Positions 1 through 11,895 of a DNA stretch of 64,000 nt are shown piece after piece. Source of the stretch: Jacaranda mimosifolia (lineage: Eukaryota; Streptophyta; Magnoliopsida; Lamiales; Bignoniaceae); assembly GCA_018894105.1 (NCBI GenBank), contig CM032121.1, positions 23,405,730 to 23,469,729 of the forward strand, written 5' to 3'. A program made the translations under genes and the position numbers. Positions within the stretch are counted from its first letter, which is position 1. Each line of letters starts with the position of its first letter. Under the pieces are notes generated by a model. The model did not search any database. It had not been told where the DNA came from and was given only the letters and a program-made list of their open reading frames with translations.

Positions 1-625
1 TCAAAACTCACCAAACCTAAAACTAGGTACTGTCGGGCTGAGCGTGTGCAGCTGGGCTATGACTCTCAGTCACTGCCATGCCAGCATGCACTCTTGGCTC
101 GGCAGCTGCCCTATTTGTGGGTTGTGGCCAAGTTAAGCCAATTTTGGTTCAACTTTTATGCACCAAAAATTTTAGAACACATTCTAAACATTAAATAACA
201 CATTATGGATGAATTTCTAGATTCAAAACACCTTTTAACAATGGAAATTCAAGTGCTCAAACATGCATCCAAAAATTAGTTTAAGTAAGAATCATATTCT
301 TCAAAAATCTCCAACAAAACTCCAATCAAGTTGATCCAAAAATGACCAAAACATCTTAAGGCCAATTAACACATGCTATATCAACATATAACATCAATTA
401 ATGCCAAATCAACATTCAACATCAATAGCTATGAATTAAAACATACTAATCATATGAATCAACACTTAAAACAAATGTTAGCGTGCTTTTAATTCATCAA
501 TCAAGGAGCCACATACAACTTCATCCAAATGCTCTAATCCATAAATTGAATTGAGAATTTGGTGATACAGATCAATCCATCACAAGAATCAATCTTACAA
601 AAAATCCAAATCTAAGCATGAATTA
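1..625 (-). mobile_element. CopL: 5' leader of a copia element leaving the window
   Basis: Read on the minus strand, this is the untranslated leader that follows the primer site of the copia family. It matches, in the reverse direction, the leaders at 20442-21480 and 39645-40315. It includes a GC-rich patch (about 20-125) next to the conserved stretch with 'ggttcaacttttatgcacc'. The gag and pol genes would lie to the left, outside the window. No coding sequence is visible here. Confidence 0.75.
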
Positions 626-640
626 GGCTCGGATACCACT
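626..640 (-). other. CopL primer binding site
   Basis: The reverse strand reads AGTGGTATCCGAGCC directly after the LTR end. This differs at one base from the initiator-Met tRNA primer site (TGGTATCAGAGCC) used by most plant copia elements. It fixes the LTR boundary and the minus-strand orientation of the element. Confidence 0.85.
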
Positions 641-2869
641 TGAAAGCAAGTAAGGCACTAGGATCCAATAATAAAACTTCAAAAGCTTAAATAAACTAGT
701 GCTTACAAGAAACCAAGGATCTAAACATGCTTTAGGATTTATATTTGGTTGAAAATTTTTATTAAGAACTTAAATCCAAAGGTAGATTGAAGAACTCCAT
801 CTTCAAACAGAATCTGCCAGACAGTGGCGCAGCTGGAAACAAGAGATTTTTGACAAATTCAAAACTCTCCAAAAATTCTGAAAAAATTACAGTAGATGTT
901 CAAAACCTTGAGAAATCTTATGGAACAAGTTTCATATAAAAAATCGTTCTGGATCTCCTGTAATAAAATCTACAAGAGATTGGTCTTGCAGGTGGGTCTC
1001 CAAAGGCTTAGCAGACAAAGTGTTTTGCCACTATTGAAATTACTACACACCAATCCAAACTCTACTGATCCTCACTTTTAGCTGGACAAATAGAGGGGAT
1101 TTGAGAGGGAAGTTGCTGATTTTAGGGTGGGGAGAAGAAGAAGAAGGTGATCTTCAACACATGAGTGAACACCTTTGAAAATGGAGGGAAAAGTGATAAT
1201 CTAATTCTTGACTTGCAAGATATGTGGGTGCCGCCCCCTCAATCTAATCTATATATCCATATATAGAGTTAGGATAGTGTGATGCCAAGGCCTTCCTGGG
1301 GGGGGGGGACCGCCAATCATGCATGCCATGCATGCTTAGTTGACAAATTCAAATCTAATATGAATTTGTGTGCATTTGAATTACATTTGAAATCTAATTT
1401 CAAATTAACTAAATGCCACAACAAAATGATCCTATCATTTGAATTTTCCCTCCAAATAATATTCTCCTCATGAATTAAATTGAAAAATTTAATTTAATTA
1501 ATTAATAATTGACTTAACTCTTAAGTCAACTAGCTTAACTCTTTAAGCTTAATTTTGTTAACTCTTTAAGTTAACTTGACCAATTGATTGTCACATGGTA
1601 CCATATAATTAAGTCTTTAATTATTGGTCTAATTTAACTCCTTAAATTAGCTGATTAATTTGACACCTAAATTAATCAATTCAAAATTGACCTCAATTTG
1701 AATCACTTAAAAATTAGTCTCCATGGAAAGAATTTTCTAACACTTAGAAAGTTCGTCAATTACTTAGGAAATGTAATTGGCTTTTGTGTGTGACCCGATA
1801 GGTTCTACCGTTCATTGGACATGGGCTCACAACTCTTTGTAACTTTTGAATATTGTATGTTCATTTTAGTTTAAACTCCTTTAAACTAATCAACTTAATT
1901 CAATCAATCTCCATTAATTGAAGAGTACCCAATCTCCATGGTCGATGTCCAACCTCAAGCCCATGGAGCCCAACTAATTGGCTGAAATAAATGCTTTTGG
2001 AGAACTATCATAACTTTACACGTACCATGAAAATACGATCCTTCTATCTCATATCTCCCAAAAAAGGCCTAAGGCAAGATATTTGCCAGCTCCCTAATAG
2101 CCTCGATACTATATCTCTATTCCCAATGTTCAATTCCACTGTATGACCTCATCTTCGAAAAATTCATGTTTTCCAAATTTTCATACTACCTTGCGCAAAA
2201 ATTTCTTGGAATCAATCATTATAGAAGACATAGGAGACGTACTCGCCCTTCAAAAAGATAAGGAGTTAGGTTCCATCTTGGATCTCACAAACCTCTATGT
2301 CTAAGTAGCATATGCCCAATCACCACTCGAATGGCCCACTAAGTGACTAGGAAGGAGTCAAAGCATAAGGTTATCATGAATTCTCAGGTCAAAGAACTAA
2401 TTATATGTAATAGCATAAGCGGGAGAATTTTCCACTACCGAATTCCCACTCCGGCTATCTAGTGGATCTCCGGTAGGTCTTTAGTGCCTTTTTTCCTAAC
2501 AAGCACCCACTGACATGCGTCCATATCTCATATAGGATTGCCCATGGAATGGAGCAATATCCAACTCCTTGGATCTATGCATTATCAATGCAAGTCTATT
2601 TGGATCTTAGATGCCCTGTCTCATAAGATCCTATAACTTGAAAGATTTAAGATCACAACTATGTAAGACTTATTACATGATCACCACCTAATGCGTGACC
2701 AAGTCCCGTATTCATGAGTGATCTAAGGGCTTCAACCAAGTACTAATGAAGTGAATATAAGCATAAGATGAAGATGGTTATATGATTAATATCATTCAAT
2801 CAAGATTGTATCCTAAGTGAAATAATTTATAACGCCAATCTAATTGGCTTGCTGGGCACTATTCCAACA
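641..2869 (-). mobile_element. CopL 5' LTR (copia, 2.2 kb)
   Basis: This is a complete LTR of 2229 bp. On the minus strand it begins TGTTGGAATAGTGCCC (2869 leftwards) and ends in CA next to the primer site. The same order of blocks occurs in the LTRs at 4098, 17137, 27819 and 37410. The promoter region with a TATA-like run lies near 1245-1268, and the runs of 'ttaactctttaagtt' lie near 1515-1690. It looks like the 5' LTR of an element whose body is to the left of the window. Confidence 0.85.
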
Positions 2870-3139
2870 GATACATCATGGTGTTGGTGTTCTTTTGGTT
2901 CAAGTTTTGCTCAATTTTAAGGTAATTTGGCTGGGCAAACATTGCTCAAACTCTACTACACTAGGAGGATATTGCTTTGGAGAGATCTTGCTAGCCTTTG
3001 TCATTTTGTTTGGAATTTTCTTTTGAGGTAATTTTCTAATCCAGCTTAATAGCATGAATTAGATCCTTATGGAGGTGTAAATCAAGTTAGATTTCAGTTT
3101 TTAAGTGTTATTAATTAGATCCTTGGCTTACACCGTCTT
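2870..3139 (+). mobile_element. Copia LTR fragment (R-U5 end)
   Basis: Plus-strand similarity to the last third of the copia LTR, including the block with 'ggttcaa', 'tttggctggg' and 'gaggtaattttct' that matches 6050-6235. It is truncated on both sides: CopL begins at 2869 on the left, and CopH LTR sequence in the opposite orientation begins near 3140. The right boundary is uncertain by a few tens of bases. Confidence 0.55.
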
Positions 3140-4097
3140 TCTTCTAGTAATTAGATGCCTGTGCGTAATTAACATGCTTGGCCGGCCACACCCCTATATC
3201 TATATATAGAAGGAGGAAACTGTGATGCTTAGGTGGGCATTACACCTTCCTCAAGGTGGGGTACAAACTAGGCTTGCCAACTTGCAAGCAAGTTGCATGT
3301 GAATAAAATGTGCATTTAAATTTCATTTGGAATCTTCATTTCATCACATGAAATGTCATCCAAATAAATTTTAAATACACTTCAAATGAACATTTCATTT
3401 GAATTTTTGCTCCAAAATTGATTCTTCATTTTAATTAAATTAAATACATCAATTTGATTAATTAACATTTGACTTAACTCTTAAGTCAGTTAGCTTAACT
3501 CTTTAAGCTAGCTTGACCAATTGATAGTCATATGGCACCAATTAAATTAACTCTTAATTTAATTGGTTTCATTTAACTCTTTAAATTATTCTGATCAATT
3601 TAACAATTAAATTGATCAAACCAAAATGACCAAAAATTGAGTCAACCATTTATCTCCAAAAAATCGATTAAAGTGGGAATTTTCTAACTCATAGAAAATT
3701 TCTCTTCATCTAATAGGATTTCCAATTGGATTTTTTGTGTGACTCATTAAGTTTTACCAATCATTGGACATGGGCTCACAACTCTTGTGATTTATTGAAT
3801 ATTAAATATCCACATTAGTCTATTAAATATTCATATTAGTCTAAGTCCTTTAAACTAATGACTCAATTCAATTAATCTCATTAATCGAAGAGTACCCAAT
3901 CTCCATGGTCGACATCCAACCTTAAGCCTATGGAGCCCAACTAATTGGCGAAAATAAATGCTTTTGAAAAATCATTCTAACTTTATGCTTAACATACAAA
4001 TACGGTCCTGCTGTCTCCTATCTCCTAAAAGAGGGTTAGGATAAAATATTTGTTGGCTCCCTAATAGCCTCAATATTATGTTTCTATTCCAATGTTT
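3140..4097 (-). mobile_element. CopH 3' LTR, distal piece
   Basis: Minus-strand copia LTR sequence that stops abruptly at 4097, where the plus-strand LTR of CopA begins. The missing beginning of this LTR resumes at 36561 on the far side of CopA. The interrupted target reads 'ccaatgtt' on the left and 'tgttcaattcc' on the right, and the intact form 'ccaatgttcaattcc' is present at 2127. The left end near 3140 is truncated. Confidence 0.75.
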
Positions 4098-6314
4098 TGT
4101 TGAAATAGTACCCCGCAAGCTAATTAGATTGGCGTGTAAACTATTTCACTTGTGATATAATCTTGATTGAATGATATTCATTAAATGGTCATCTTCATCT
4201 TATGATTATATCTACTTCACTGGCGTTTGGTTGAAGCCTTTAGATCATACAAGACTACGGGACTTGGTCAGTACACTCAGTTATGATCATGAAATAAGTC
4301 TTACACGATCATGATCTTAAATCTTCCAAGTCGTAGGATCTTAGAAGATAGGGCATCTAAGATTTAGATACACATGCAATAATGATGCATAAATCCAAGG
4401 GTTGGATACTGCTCCATTTCATCAGTAATACCATATGAGATATAGATGCATGTTAGTGGGTGCTTGTCAGAGAAAAAGGTACTGAAGACCCGCCAGAAGA
4501 ATCCACTAGATAGCTGAAGAGATAAGTTAGCAATAGCAAGTTCTCTAGCTTACGCTAGTGCATATAATTAGTCATTTGACCTGAAGATCCATGGTAACAT
4601 TGTGTTTAGGTACTCATGCTTTTACTCTTCCCCAGCCACGTAGTGGGTTGTTTGGGTGGTGATTGGGCATGAGCTACTTAGATATAGAGGCTTGTGACAT
4701 CTAAGATGGGATCCGACTCCTCATCGTTGTGAAGGGCAAGTAAGTCTCCTATGTATTCTATAATGATCAACTCCAAGAAATCCTTATGCAAGGTAGTGTG
4801 AAAATTTGGAAAAAGAGTTTTCCAAAGATGATTTCATAATGTAGAATCAAAAATTGAGAATAAAAACATAGTATTGAGGCTATTAGGGAGTCAACAACAT
4901 CTTGCCCGAAGCCTCTTTCGGGAGATAAGAGATGGAAGGATCGTATTTGCATGGTACACTAGAGCTAGAATTAATGGTTCTCCAAAAATATTCATTTCGG
5001 CCAATTAGTTGGACTCCATGGGCTTGAGGTTGGACATCGACCATGCAGATTAGGTATTCTTCAATTAATGGAGATTAATTAAATTAAGTCGATTAGTTTA
5101 AAGTTTAAACTAATGTGAATATTTGATATTCTAAAGTCACAAAGAGTTGCGAGCCCATGTCCAATAAATGGTAGAGCCTAATGGGTCACACACAAAGCCA
5201 ATTGCAAATCCTATTTGATGAAGAGGAATTTTCTAAGAGTCAGAAAAATTTGGAGATAGATGTTTGATGTCATTTTGGGTTGATCAATTTGATTATTAAA
5301 TTGATCAAATTAATTTAAGGAGTTAAATTATGACCAATTAATTAAGAAATCAATGATTTGGTGCCACATGACTATTAATTGGTCAAGTTAACTTATGGAG
5401 TTAAGTTAATAAATACTTGCTTAAGGAGTTAAGCAAATTAACTTAAGAGCTAAGTAAAAGGTTAACTAATTAAATTAAAGGGTTTAATTTAATTAAAATG
5501 AGGAATTAATTTTGGAGGAAAAATTTAAATGAATTGTTTTTTTGGTGTGAATTAGAATTTATTTGGGTGACATTTCATGAGATGAAATAACAATTCCAAA
5601 TGAAATTTAAATTCACATGCCAACTTGCAAGAGCTAGTTGGCACAACTCTTGAGGAAGTGGCATCACACCACCCTTCCTCTATATATGAATATAGAGTGT
5701 GGAGTGGGCAACCACTTGACTTTATATGTGACTTGCAAGCTAGAATTAAATTCTCTCAATTTCCCTCCAATTTCCCAAGTGTTGCCTCGTGTGCTGAAGC
5801 TTCGCTTTTCTACATCTCCTACCTCCAAATCAAGCCTTCATCCTTTCATTCCTCCTCTCTATTCTCAAGCAAATATTAAGGAGAATTCGATTATGGATTG
5901 GTTTGTGGATTTTTTATTAGACGCAAGACAATTGGATTGCTAGCCTTTGGAGATCCTCTATTTTGAGTAGTGACTTTGGAGCCTCCTTTCGAGGTCTTGA
6001 TGGATCTTTTTTGAGCTTATTTTTTTATTGGAGATAGATCAAGCAGTTGCTGCTTTTTTGGTTCAAATTTCACTCAAATCAAACTTTATTTGGCTAGGGA
6101 AAAATTGATGGAAAGTCGTTGTGCAGCCGGAGAGACAGTTTTCAAGAAGTTGAGATCTTCTTCCACCTTCCTTTGATTTTGTGAAAATCAAGGTAAGTCT
6201 CTTACCAAATCTAAATCTATGGGATATTTAGATCCTTGACGTCATATGTAGCCTAGTTATTTTAGCATTTTTTTATGCTTTTATAATTGGATCCTAGTGC
6301 TACATGTGACTTCA
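4098..6314 (+). mobile_element. CopA 5' LTR
   Basis: 2217 bp, starting TGTTGAAATAGTACC and ending CTTCA immediately before a primer site. A TATA-like run (tctatatatgaatatag, about 5679-5695) puts the likely transcription start near 5715, giving a U3 of about 1.6 kb. The left arm of the palindrome found upstream of TATA in sister LTRs is missing here; only 'tggcatcacacc' (5659-5670) remains. A splice-donor-like AAG/GTAAGT lies at 6190-6198. Long LTRs of this size are usual for BARE-1/Angela-type copia elements. Confidence 0.88.
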
Positions 6315-6329
6315 AGTGGCATCGGAGCC
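6315..6329 (+). other. CopA primer binding site
   Basis: AGTGGCATCGGAGCC follows the LTR end CTTCA. It is a degenerate form of the initiator-Met tRNA primer site (TGGTATCAGAGCC) that is better preserved at 20427-20441. The gypsy element TatB starts only about 20 bp further on. Confidence 0.8.
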
Positions 6330-6348
6330 TAATTAGTGCTATGATTTG

Positions 6349-7086
6349 TATTGATGGTCAAGCGGACACACACTATTTTTCAACCTGAGAGTGATGGTAA
6401 CAAATTTAACATGTGTGGCTTTTCGACTTGAAAGTGGTGGGGGGCCGGAACCTGCAACCACATAGCAAACATCAACCTAGCTGAGATGGTCCTCGGCTAA
6501 GACCCTCCGATGGTTAAGTCAATTTCTAGGCTGAATTACAAACTAAAACCTGAGCAAAGTATTGGGTTGGTTTATAATAAACTAAAAACTAAAGACTGAA
6601 TTATAAACTAAAAACTTACTCTTTGGTTGAGAGAAGAGAGTATTTACAGTGTACGCTCTTTGGTGAAAAGACGAGAATCGCCTTAATAAGCTCTCAGCGA
6701 AATTACTGCTGGTATGGGCAATCATGGTCATTTTAACTAGATCCCATGCTTTCCAACTATTTTTTATGCCGACCACTAAGCTCCACAGAGGAGGAGACAG
6801 TGCTGTTATTAAATATAGATGCAAAAACATTAATAGCAAAGGTGACACGCCGTCACAGCATTAAATGCAGATGGACGAATAGTTGAAGTGCATTTAATAT
6901 GGCAGATGGGATGGTGCAGGTTGCATCATTAGTCTCTAAACACCTGAGTCTTCTAATCGGGTCAGCTTATTCGACATCGCTGGTCGAACAGTCATCTTGA
7001 TCTTTTCGGTTGAATTTAGGCTTGACTAAATAAGACCCAATGAGTTTATTGGGCTTTCAAGGCCTTAATAGGCTAATCCCATATGA
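6349..7086 (-). mobile_element. TatB 3' LTR
   Basis: 738 bp, plus-strand start 'tattgatggtcaagcgg' and end 'ctaatcccatatga'. It pairs with 15395-16756, which carries the same sequence plus a 618-bp foreign block. The boundaries were chosen because they leave ATTTG duplicated outside the element. The sequence continues through 'gaaaagacgagaatcgcctta', the point where the other LTR is interrupted. Confidence 0.85.
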
Positions 7087-7102
7087 TGAGTCCCCCTACT
7101 CC
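7087..7102 (-). other. TatB polypurine tract
   Basis: The minus strand reads GGAGTAGGGGGACTCA directly before the 3' LTR. A purine-rich run of this kind primes plus-strand DNA synthesis. Its position confirms the minus-strand orientation of the element. Confidence 0.8.
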
Positions 7103-7318
7103 GAAGTTCGACCTAAGGGGAGTTAAAGTTTAGAGTAGGTCTGCGTAAATTACGATGAGAAGATACTGGCGGGGGGAGTAATTTTAAATCTTAACAAGAA
7201 ATGTATTGGCAGGAGCTATTATTCATCGGTTACACAAAGATCAATACAGGAAAATCAACGGTTACGCACTTATTAGCCAATTGCCGATCACTTTAGTGGG
7301 TTAACATTCCCGCATGCC

Positions 7319-7326
7319 TATAAATA
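7319..7326 (+). promoter_or_regulatory. TATA box of the antisense gene in TatB
   Basis: TATAAATA lies on the plus strand, about 160 bp before the first ATG of the opposite-strand gene (7485). A splice-donor-like CGTAAGTATC follows near 7436-7445 and a pyrimidine-rich stretch precedes the ATG, suggesting a short intron in the untranslated leader. The promoter would drive transcription against the retrotransposon genes. Confidence 0.55.
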
Positions 7327-7484
7327 GGAGATTTTAACCATTCATTTTTACTTTTACTGCAACGCATTTGAGGTTGAGCAAAAACGTTTTCAGTCAAGTT
7401 GTTGACGATGACTCCTTCCTTATAATTATATTTTTCGTAAGTATCTCTTCTGCTCTTAGCTTTATAAATTGTTGGTCTTTAATA

Positions 7485-9686
7485 ATGTCTAGTTTTAGCT
7501 CCGACTCTGAAGCTACTTAATTCACTTTGAATAGCAAGGTCGAGATGAGCGAGATTTTGGGTGGGGAATTGAGGGAAACCTTAGGTGGGGAGATGAGTAC
7601 GCAGGGCCTTCTAATCCTACCGTCGAGGACATAGCTAGGCCTTCGAGCCAAGGTAGGGATGAGGAAGAAATACCTATGGAGGAGGTGCCTAGGTCGAGGG
7701 GTCGATTATTTTCAATAACACATTATAGTGATATTGTGTTAACAGTATCGTCTAATGATCTGGTGTCAATCTGAGGGAAATACGATGTTCCTCATGGGTT
7801 TGAATTAATAAAACCAAGATCTATCGATATGATACATACCCCTCCTACTGGCTGTATTACCCTTTTTGAGGATGCCATGAAATGTGGATTGAGATTCCCC
7901 ATAGCTGACCCCGTAGTCGACCTCTTAAGGGGTTTACAAGTTTGCATAACTCAACTCTTTCCTAATTGTTTTGTGCTAATGTATATTTTCATTGCATCGA
8001 TGGGTATTGTTGAGGAATTGCCCTCGTGGGTCAATTTTAGCTATCTCTTTCATTTACCAATGCCTCAAAAGTCAGGGTTGGTAGGGGAGTTGGGTTTTTA
8101 TTATTTGACTGCACGACCCCATAGGAAAATCTTTAGGAGTTTCTCATCAACCCATGGCTAAAAATAGAAAGAGAGGTATTTTTATGTTCAACCCCCCACG
8201 GGGGTCGAATTCCAAATTTGCAGAGGATAGATGAGGGGTGGGGTCGTGTTGGATGGCAATGAGAATCCATCGTGGAGTAATATTTTTGTTCGAGATCTAC
8301 TCAAACACGGTGAGATGGATGTCTTAATGTTCTTATGAGAGAGGAAGTTGGTGTTTGCGAGGCTGTCGACCGCCTCTTTAAATAATGTTATTTGTTGTTC
8401 TCTTTTACCTTTCATTTAATAAGGAGTTTTCCCTTGTCTTTTAGGTTGATCAATCATGAACCGTGCTCGCCAAATCTCAATGAAAAAGCAACAGGAGGCA
8501 CAGCAGCACAGGAAAACTGCGGCCGCTCGCCGAGCGACATAGAGTGCTGGCGTCGATCAGGTGGTCCACGAGCCCCTACTTTTGACTGTACAGAGTAAAG
8601 GGGCTGCAGTAGATCCCTTCAACCTAAAAGAAAAGCCGTCAAGGCCACAATTGAAGCCACTATGAAAAAGGTCGCGGTCAAGAAATGGGAGAAATTAATG
8701 GAGAAAGCGTATGCTCTTCTTCCTCCCAGAGTTCCTAGAAACCCGGTTCGGGGAGAAGATTGGTGTGTCGAATGAAGTGACCATAATGGGCACGAGCGTG
8801 ACATCCATAAAACCATTAGATGTGCTGACCAATGGTTTGTTCAAGAAAGATCAGGTCGAGATACATAGTCATGAACAACTGGCAACACTAAAAGCATTCG
8901 CATACCATGCCAACATGGTAAGAGTTCAGTCGATTATTCTTTACTATATTTTGGGGTAGAACATAGATGGGTAAAGTCACGAGCTATCTTATTTCTCAAG
9001 TCGGACAATGGGGATATAACCTCCACCATCGATTCGAGCTGTGCGAGGCGCACCGGTTGGGATTGGAGGAAAAATATGGGCAACTAGAAAATGAGCAAAG
9101 CGACATCTTGAAGACTAAAATTCAGTCAATGGAGTCGAGGATAGCTAAATTATCGAATGAGCTAAAGGAGAAAGACGCCCAATTGCTGGTCGCTGTGGAA
9201 GGAAAGAGTTGGGTCGATGAGCAGTTGAAGAAAACTGTTTTGATATCCAGGAAGCTGCCAATGCGAGTCGAGCGTACAGTTACAACAGCGTAATGAACTA
9301 TGCCCAATCAGAATTTTTCAAGTTGTTTCCCGGGATTCGCAAAGAGGTGGTCCAATAATTCATGTTGACGTCAGCTTTCACTAAAGTAAGTGTGACGTTT
9401 CACATGGACGACATGCAAGAGGCAGGCGTTCGATCGGGCTGTGAAACAGTTAGAATTTCTTCGATACAAATTTCTCCCAGAAGATAAAGCAAAGCTCGAC
9501 GTAAATAAGGATGAGAAGCTTCAAGCCTTTGATTTGAACGCTCCCGTCGAAGGCGGTGCTAATATTATTCTTTCTCTCCCACGTGTTGTTGTCGTTGGTG
9601 AAGTGCTCGGTTTTGCGAGGGAGTTTGCACTGGAAATTAAGAACAATGAGATGAACACATCGAACTTCTTCCCAATGGGAGGTTAG
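7485..9686 (+). pseudogene. Antisense extra gene of TatB (Transposase_28-like)
   Basis: Broken reading frames on the plus strand, opposite to gag-pol, between integrase and 3' LTR. The segment 7770-8161 has the pattern of the plant 'putative gypsy type transposon' domain: an early 'TPPTG' turn, then 'GLRFPIADPVVDLL', 'QLFPN' and a hydrophobic segment. The segment 8970-9220 is a charged coiled coil (about residues 25-85 of its frame, with 'KIQSMESRIAKLSNELKEKD'). Splice-like sites (GTAAGAG at 8919, CTTTTAG at 8439-8445) suggest a multi-exon gene. Antisense extra ORFs in this position are known in Tat-lineage elements; their function is unknown. Frameshifts and stops (for example before 7660 and at 8159) make this copy non-functional. 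Confidence 0.6.
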
Positions 9687-10500
9687 GTATTCCTAGCAGG
9701 AGAGCTGAGACCTTCTCAAATAGTAGGCCCTAGTCAGCCGGGGATGGTTGAACTGGAGGTCGAGAGACCCACTTTGAGCGGGCAAGTGGGCTAAATTGAG
9801 GAGCTTTTTAGGACTGTGGATGAATTCGCTGTAGAGGGAGTTGCTCGATAGGGCGAAGCTGTGGGGTCGAGCTAGGTTATTCTCCATTAGTCAAGATTAA
9901 AATTTCCTTCCAATTTTTTTTTTTTTTTTTTTTATGTCGAATGATGGTTGTAAAGTAAAGGATGCTTCAATGGAAGTGTGGGGTCGACTTGGCCTATCTT
10001 TTACTCTAATACCTTATTTACCATTCTTGTGCTCTGTTAATTATTTTATTTTAGAAATCAACTATGAGGTCGATTTCGTGATTCTTTGATAATTAATTAA
10101 TAACTAATAATTAAAAAGATGGTATGATCCAATGGGCATAATGCAACTGGGGAATCAACATAGGCATTGAGTGGTATCCAAATTAAATAAAGAGAATCAA
10201 ATTACTGGTCGAATATTGTACCCTTTTATTTAAGAAATTGTATAGCTATGAGGTCCATCCACGTAGATTTGGCGATCATGCTAATTGGGGTCGAAACTGC
10301 ACGACTACTGGGTCAGCATAAATAATATTTTCTAGATCAGATGACTACAGGGTCGACCTGACCATTCTATGAGTACAGGTCGATCAGATGACTACAGGAT
10401 CGCTCTGATCATGGTTTATTAAATAAATTAGATAGGTTGGAATTAGGCGACTACGAGGTCGCTCAACATCATTTACTAAAGCAAAGCATTGTTTTGTACA
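9687..10500 (-). repeat. TatB 3' untranslated region with short repeats
   Basis: No coding frame is supported here. The stretch contains a poly-T run (about 9915-9933). From about 10060 to 10470 a short motif recurs, with variants of 'gactacagggtcgac' and 'ctacgaggtcg' at irregular spacing of about 30-70 bp (near 10060, 10240, 10305, 10340, 10390 and 10450). These lie on the untranslated side of integrase. Confidence 0.5.
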
Positions 10501-10504
10501 ATGC

Positions 10505-11560
10505 AATCTATACATAGAATTTCTTGAGGTTAATAGTGTTTCATGGCCTAGGTAATTCATTTCCCGATAGGTCAGCTAATCGGTACGAGTTATTTTTTGC
10601 AACCTTTATAGTAGAGTAAGGGGCCTTCCCACTTCGGATCGAGTTTACCTACATTACGAAAGACTTCAACCTTTTTCAAAATGAGGTCACCCACTTTAAA
10701 GGACTTGGGCCTCATTTACTTGTCATAATGTTTTGCCATGATGGATCTATATCTTTGCATATTTGAAAAAGCTTATTGTTGCAGTTCGTCTATGAGGTCT
10801 AAGTCGACATCTCTTTCTGCTCTGTTCCTGATTGGGTTATACACTATAACCCGTGCCTTGTGTTGGATTAGTAGGTATTATAGCTTCTGAACCATACACC
10901 AAATTGTAAGGGCTGTGTCCGGAAGCTATTCTCGGAATGGTACAGTAAGCCCAAAAGGACGCTTGGGAGGTCATCAGCCCAGCTTGCATTAGAACCTTCT
11001 AATCTGGTTTTGATATGATCAAGCATAGTTCTGTTGGTTACTTCCATATGACCGTTGCATTGGGGTTTCCCCACTGAGGTAAAATGTTGCTTAATGCTTA
11101 GGCTCTCGCACCATTCCCTGGTCCATTCGCTCTAGAACTAAGTGCCATTATCAGATATAAGGACCTTTGGTAAACCGAAACGGAAAATGTTGTTTTTCCA
11201 CAGAAAACTTCTTATAACCGCATCTGTGATCTTGGGCACTGCCTCTGCCTCAACCCATTTAGTGAAATACTCAACTACTACAATCATAAATTTCCTTTGC
11301 CCCGTAGCCATCGGGAAGGAACCTACGATATCGAACCCCCACTGGTCGAATGGCCAAGTGATTTGTAATGGCACCAGCGCGGCAGTAGGGTTGATAAGGG
11401 ATGTTGGCGTAGACCTAGCATGATCAGCATTTTCTTGCAAACTCAACCGCATCCTTGATAAGGGTTGGCCAGAAATATCCGCTTCTAATGATTTTATGAG
11501 CCAACGAACGACCTACCATGTCATTTCTGCATATGCCTCCGTGAACCTCCTTTAAGACTT
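10505..11560 (-). pseudogene. TatB integrase
   Basis: Remnant of the integrase that inserts the reverse-transcribed DNA into the host chromosome. On the minus strand, 11452-11138 holds the start of the catalytic core: 'WGFDIVGSFP' with the first Asp and 'LISDNGT' with the second. 11074-10868 continues with 'QCNGHMEVTNRTML', where the third catalytic residue (Glu) is kept. The C-terminal part degrades to 'GKAPYSTIKVAKNNSYRLADLSGNEL' pieces near 10620-10530. The core is broken between about 11138 and 11075, and stops follow throughout the C-terminus. It follows the RNase H domains, the order typical of Ty3/gypsy. Confidence 0.8.
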
Positions 11561-11895
11561 CTTGCGCCTGGTCATGAGCAAGACATCTTAAGGGAGGTCC
11601 AAAAATGGATATCTTGGATAACTAATCAAACTCATCCAAAGCAAATTTTGACACAAGCCTTTTGAGTCTTTGGGCATTGGCCTTTCAGACGGCACCTTCC
11701 CCCCTTAGATGTAGGCTTTAATTTCATCAATCCAAGTTTGTTCTTGGGTATCCATCACAAATATGTTGCCACGTTGAGACTCAGAAATGGTGGGTTCATG
11801 CGACACCAGGAAAGTGATTGACTTATTCAGGTACCTTCGGACACGCTGGCGAATTTAGAAAGTGTATCCGCTATCTCGTTCTCTGACCTAGGTAC

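Noticed and set aside
626..640. tRNA gene-like matches at the primer sites
   Set aside because: Only about 13-15 bases complementary to a tRNA 3' end are present, and no tRNA cloverleaf can be drawn from the surroundings.
5625..5943. Overlapping plus-strand frames of 84 and 101 codons near the LTR promoter
   Set aside because: They lie in R-U5 of the CopA LTR, overlap each other in different frames, and are not kept open in the sister LTRs at 18780, 36240 and 39040.
7082..7090. Alternative TatB LTR boundary at 'ccca' (7081) with TG..CA ends
   Set aside because: With those ends the flanks do not match each other. Boundaries at 6349 and 16756 leave a perfect ATTTG duplication and make both LTRs the same length after removing the displaced block.
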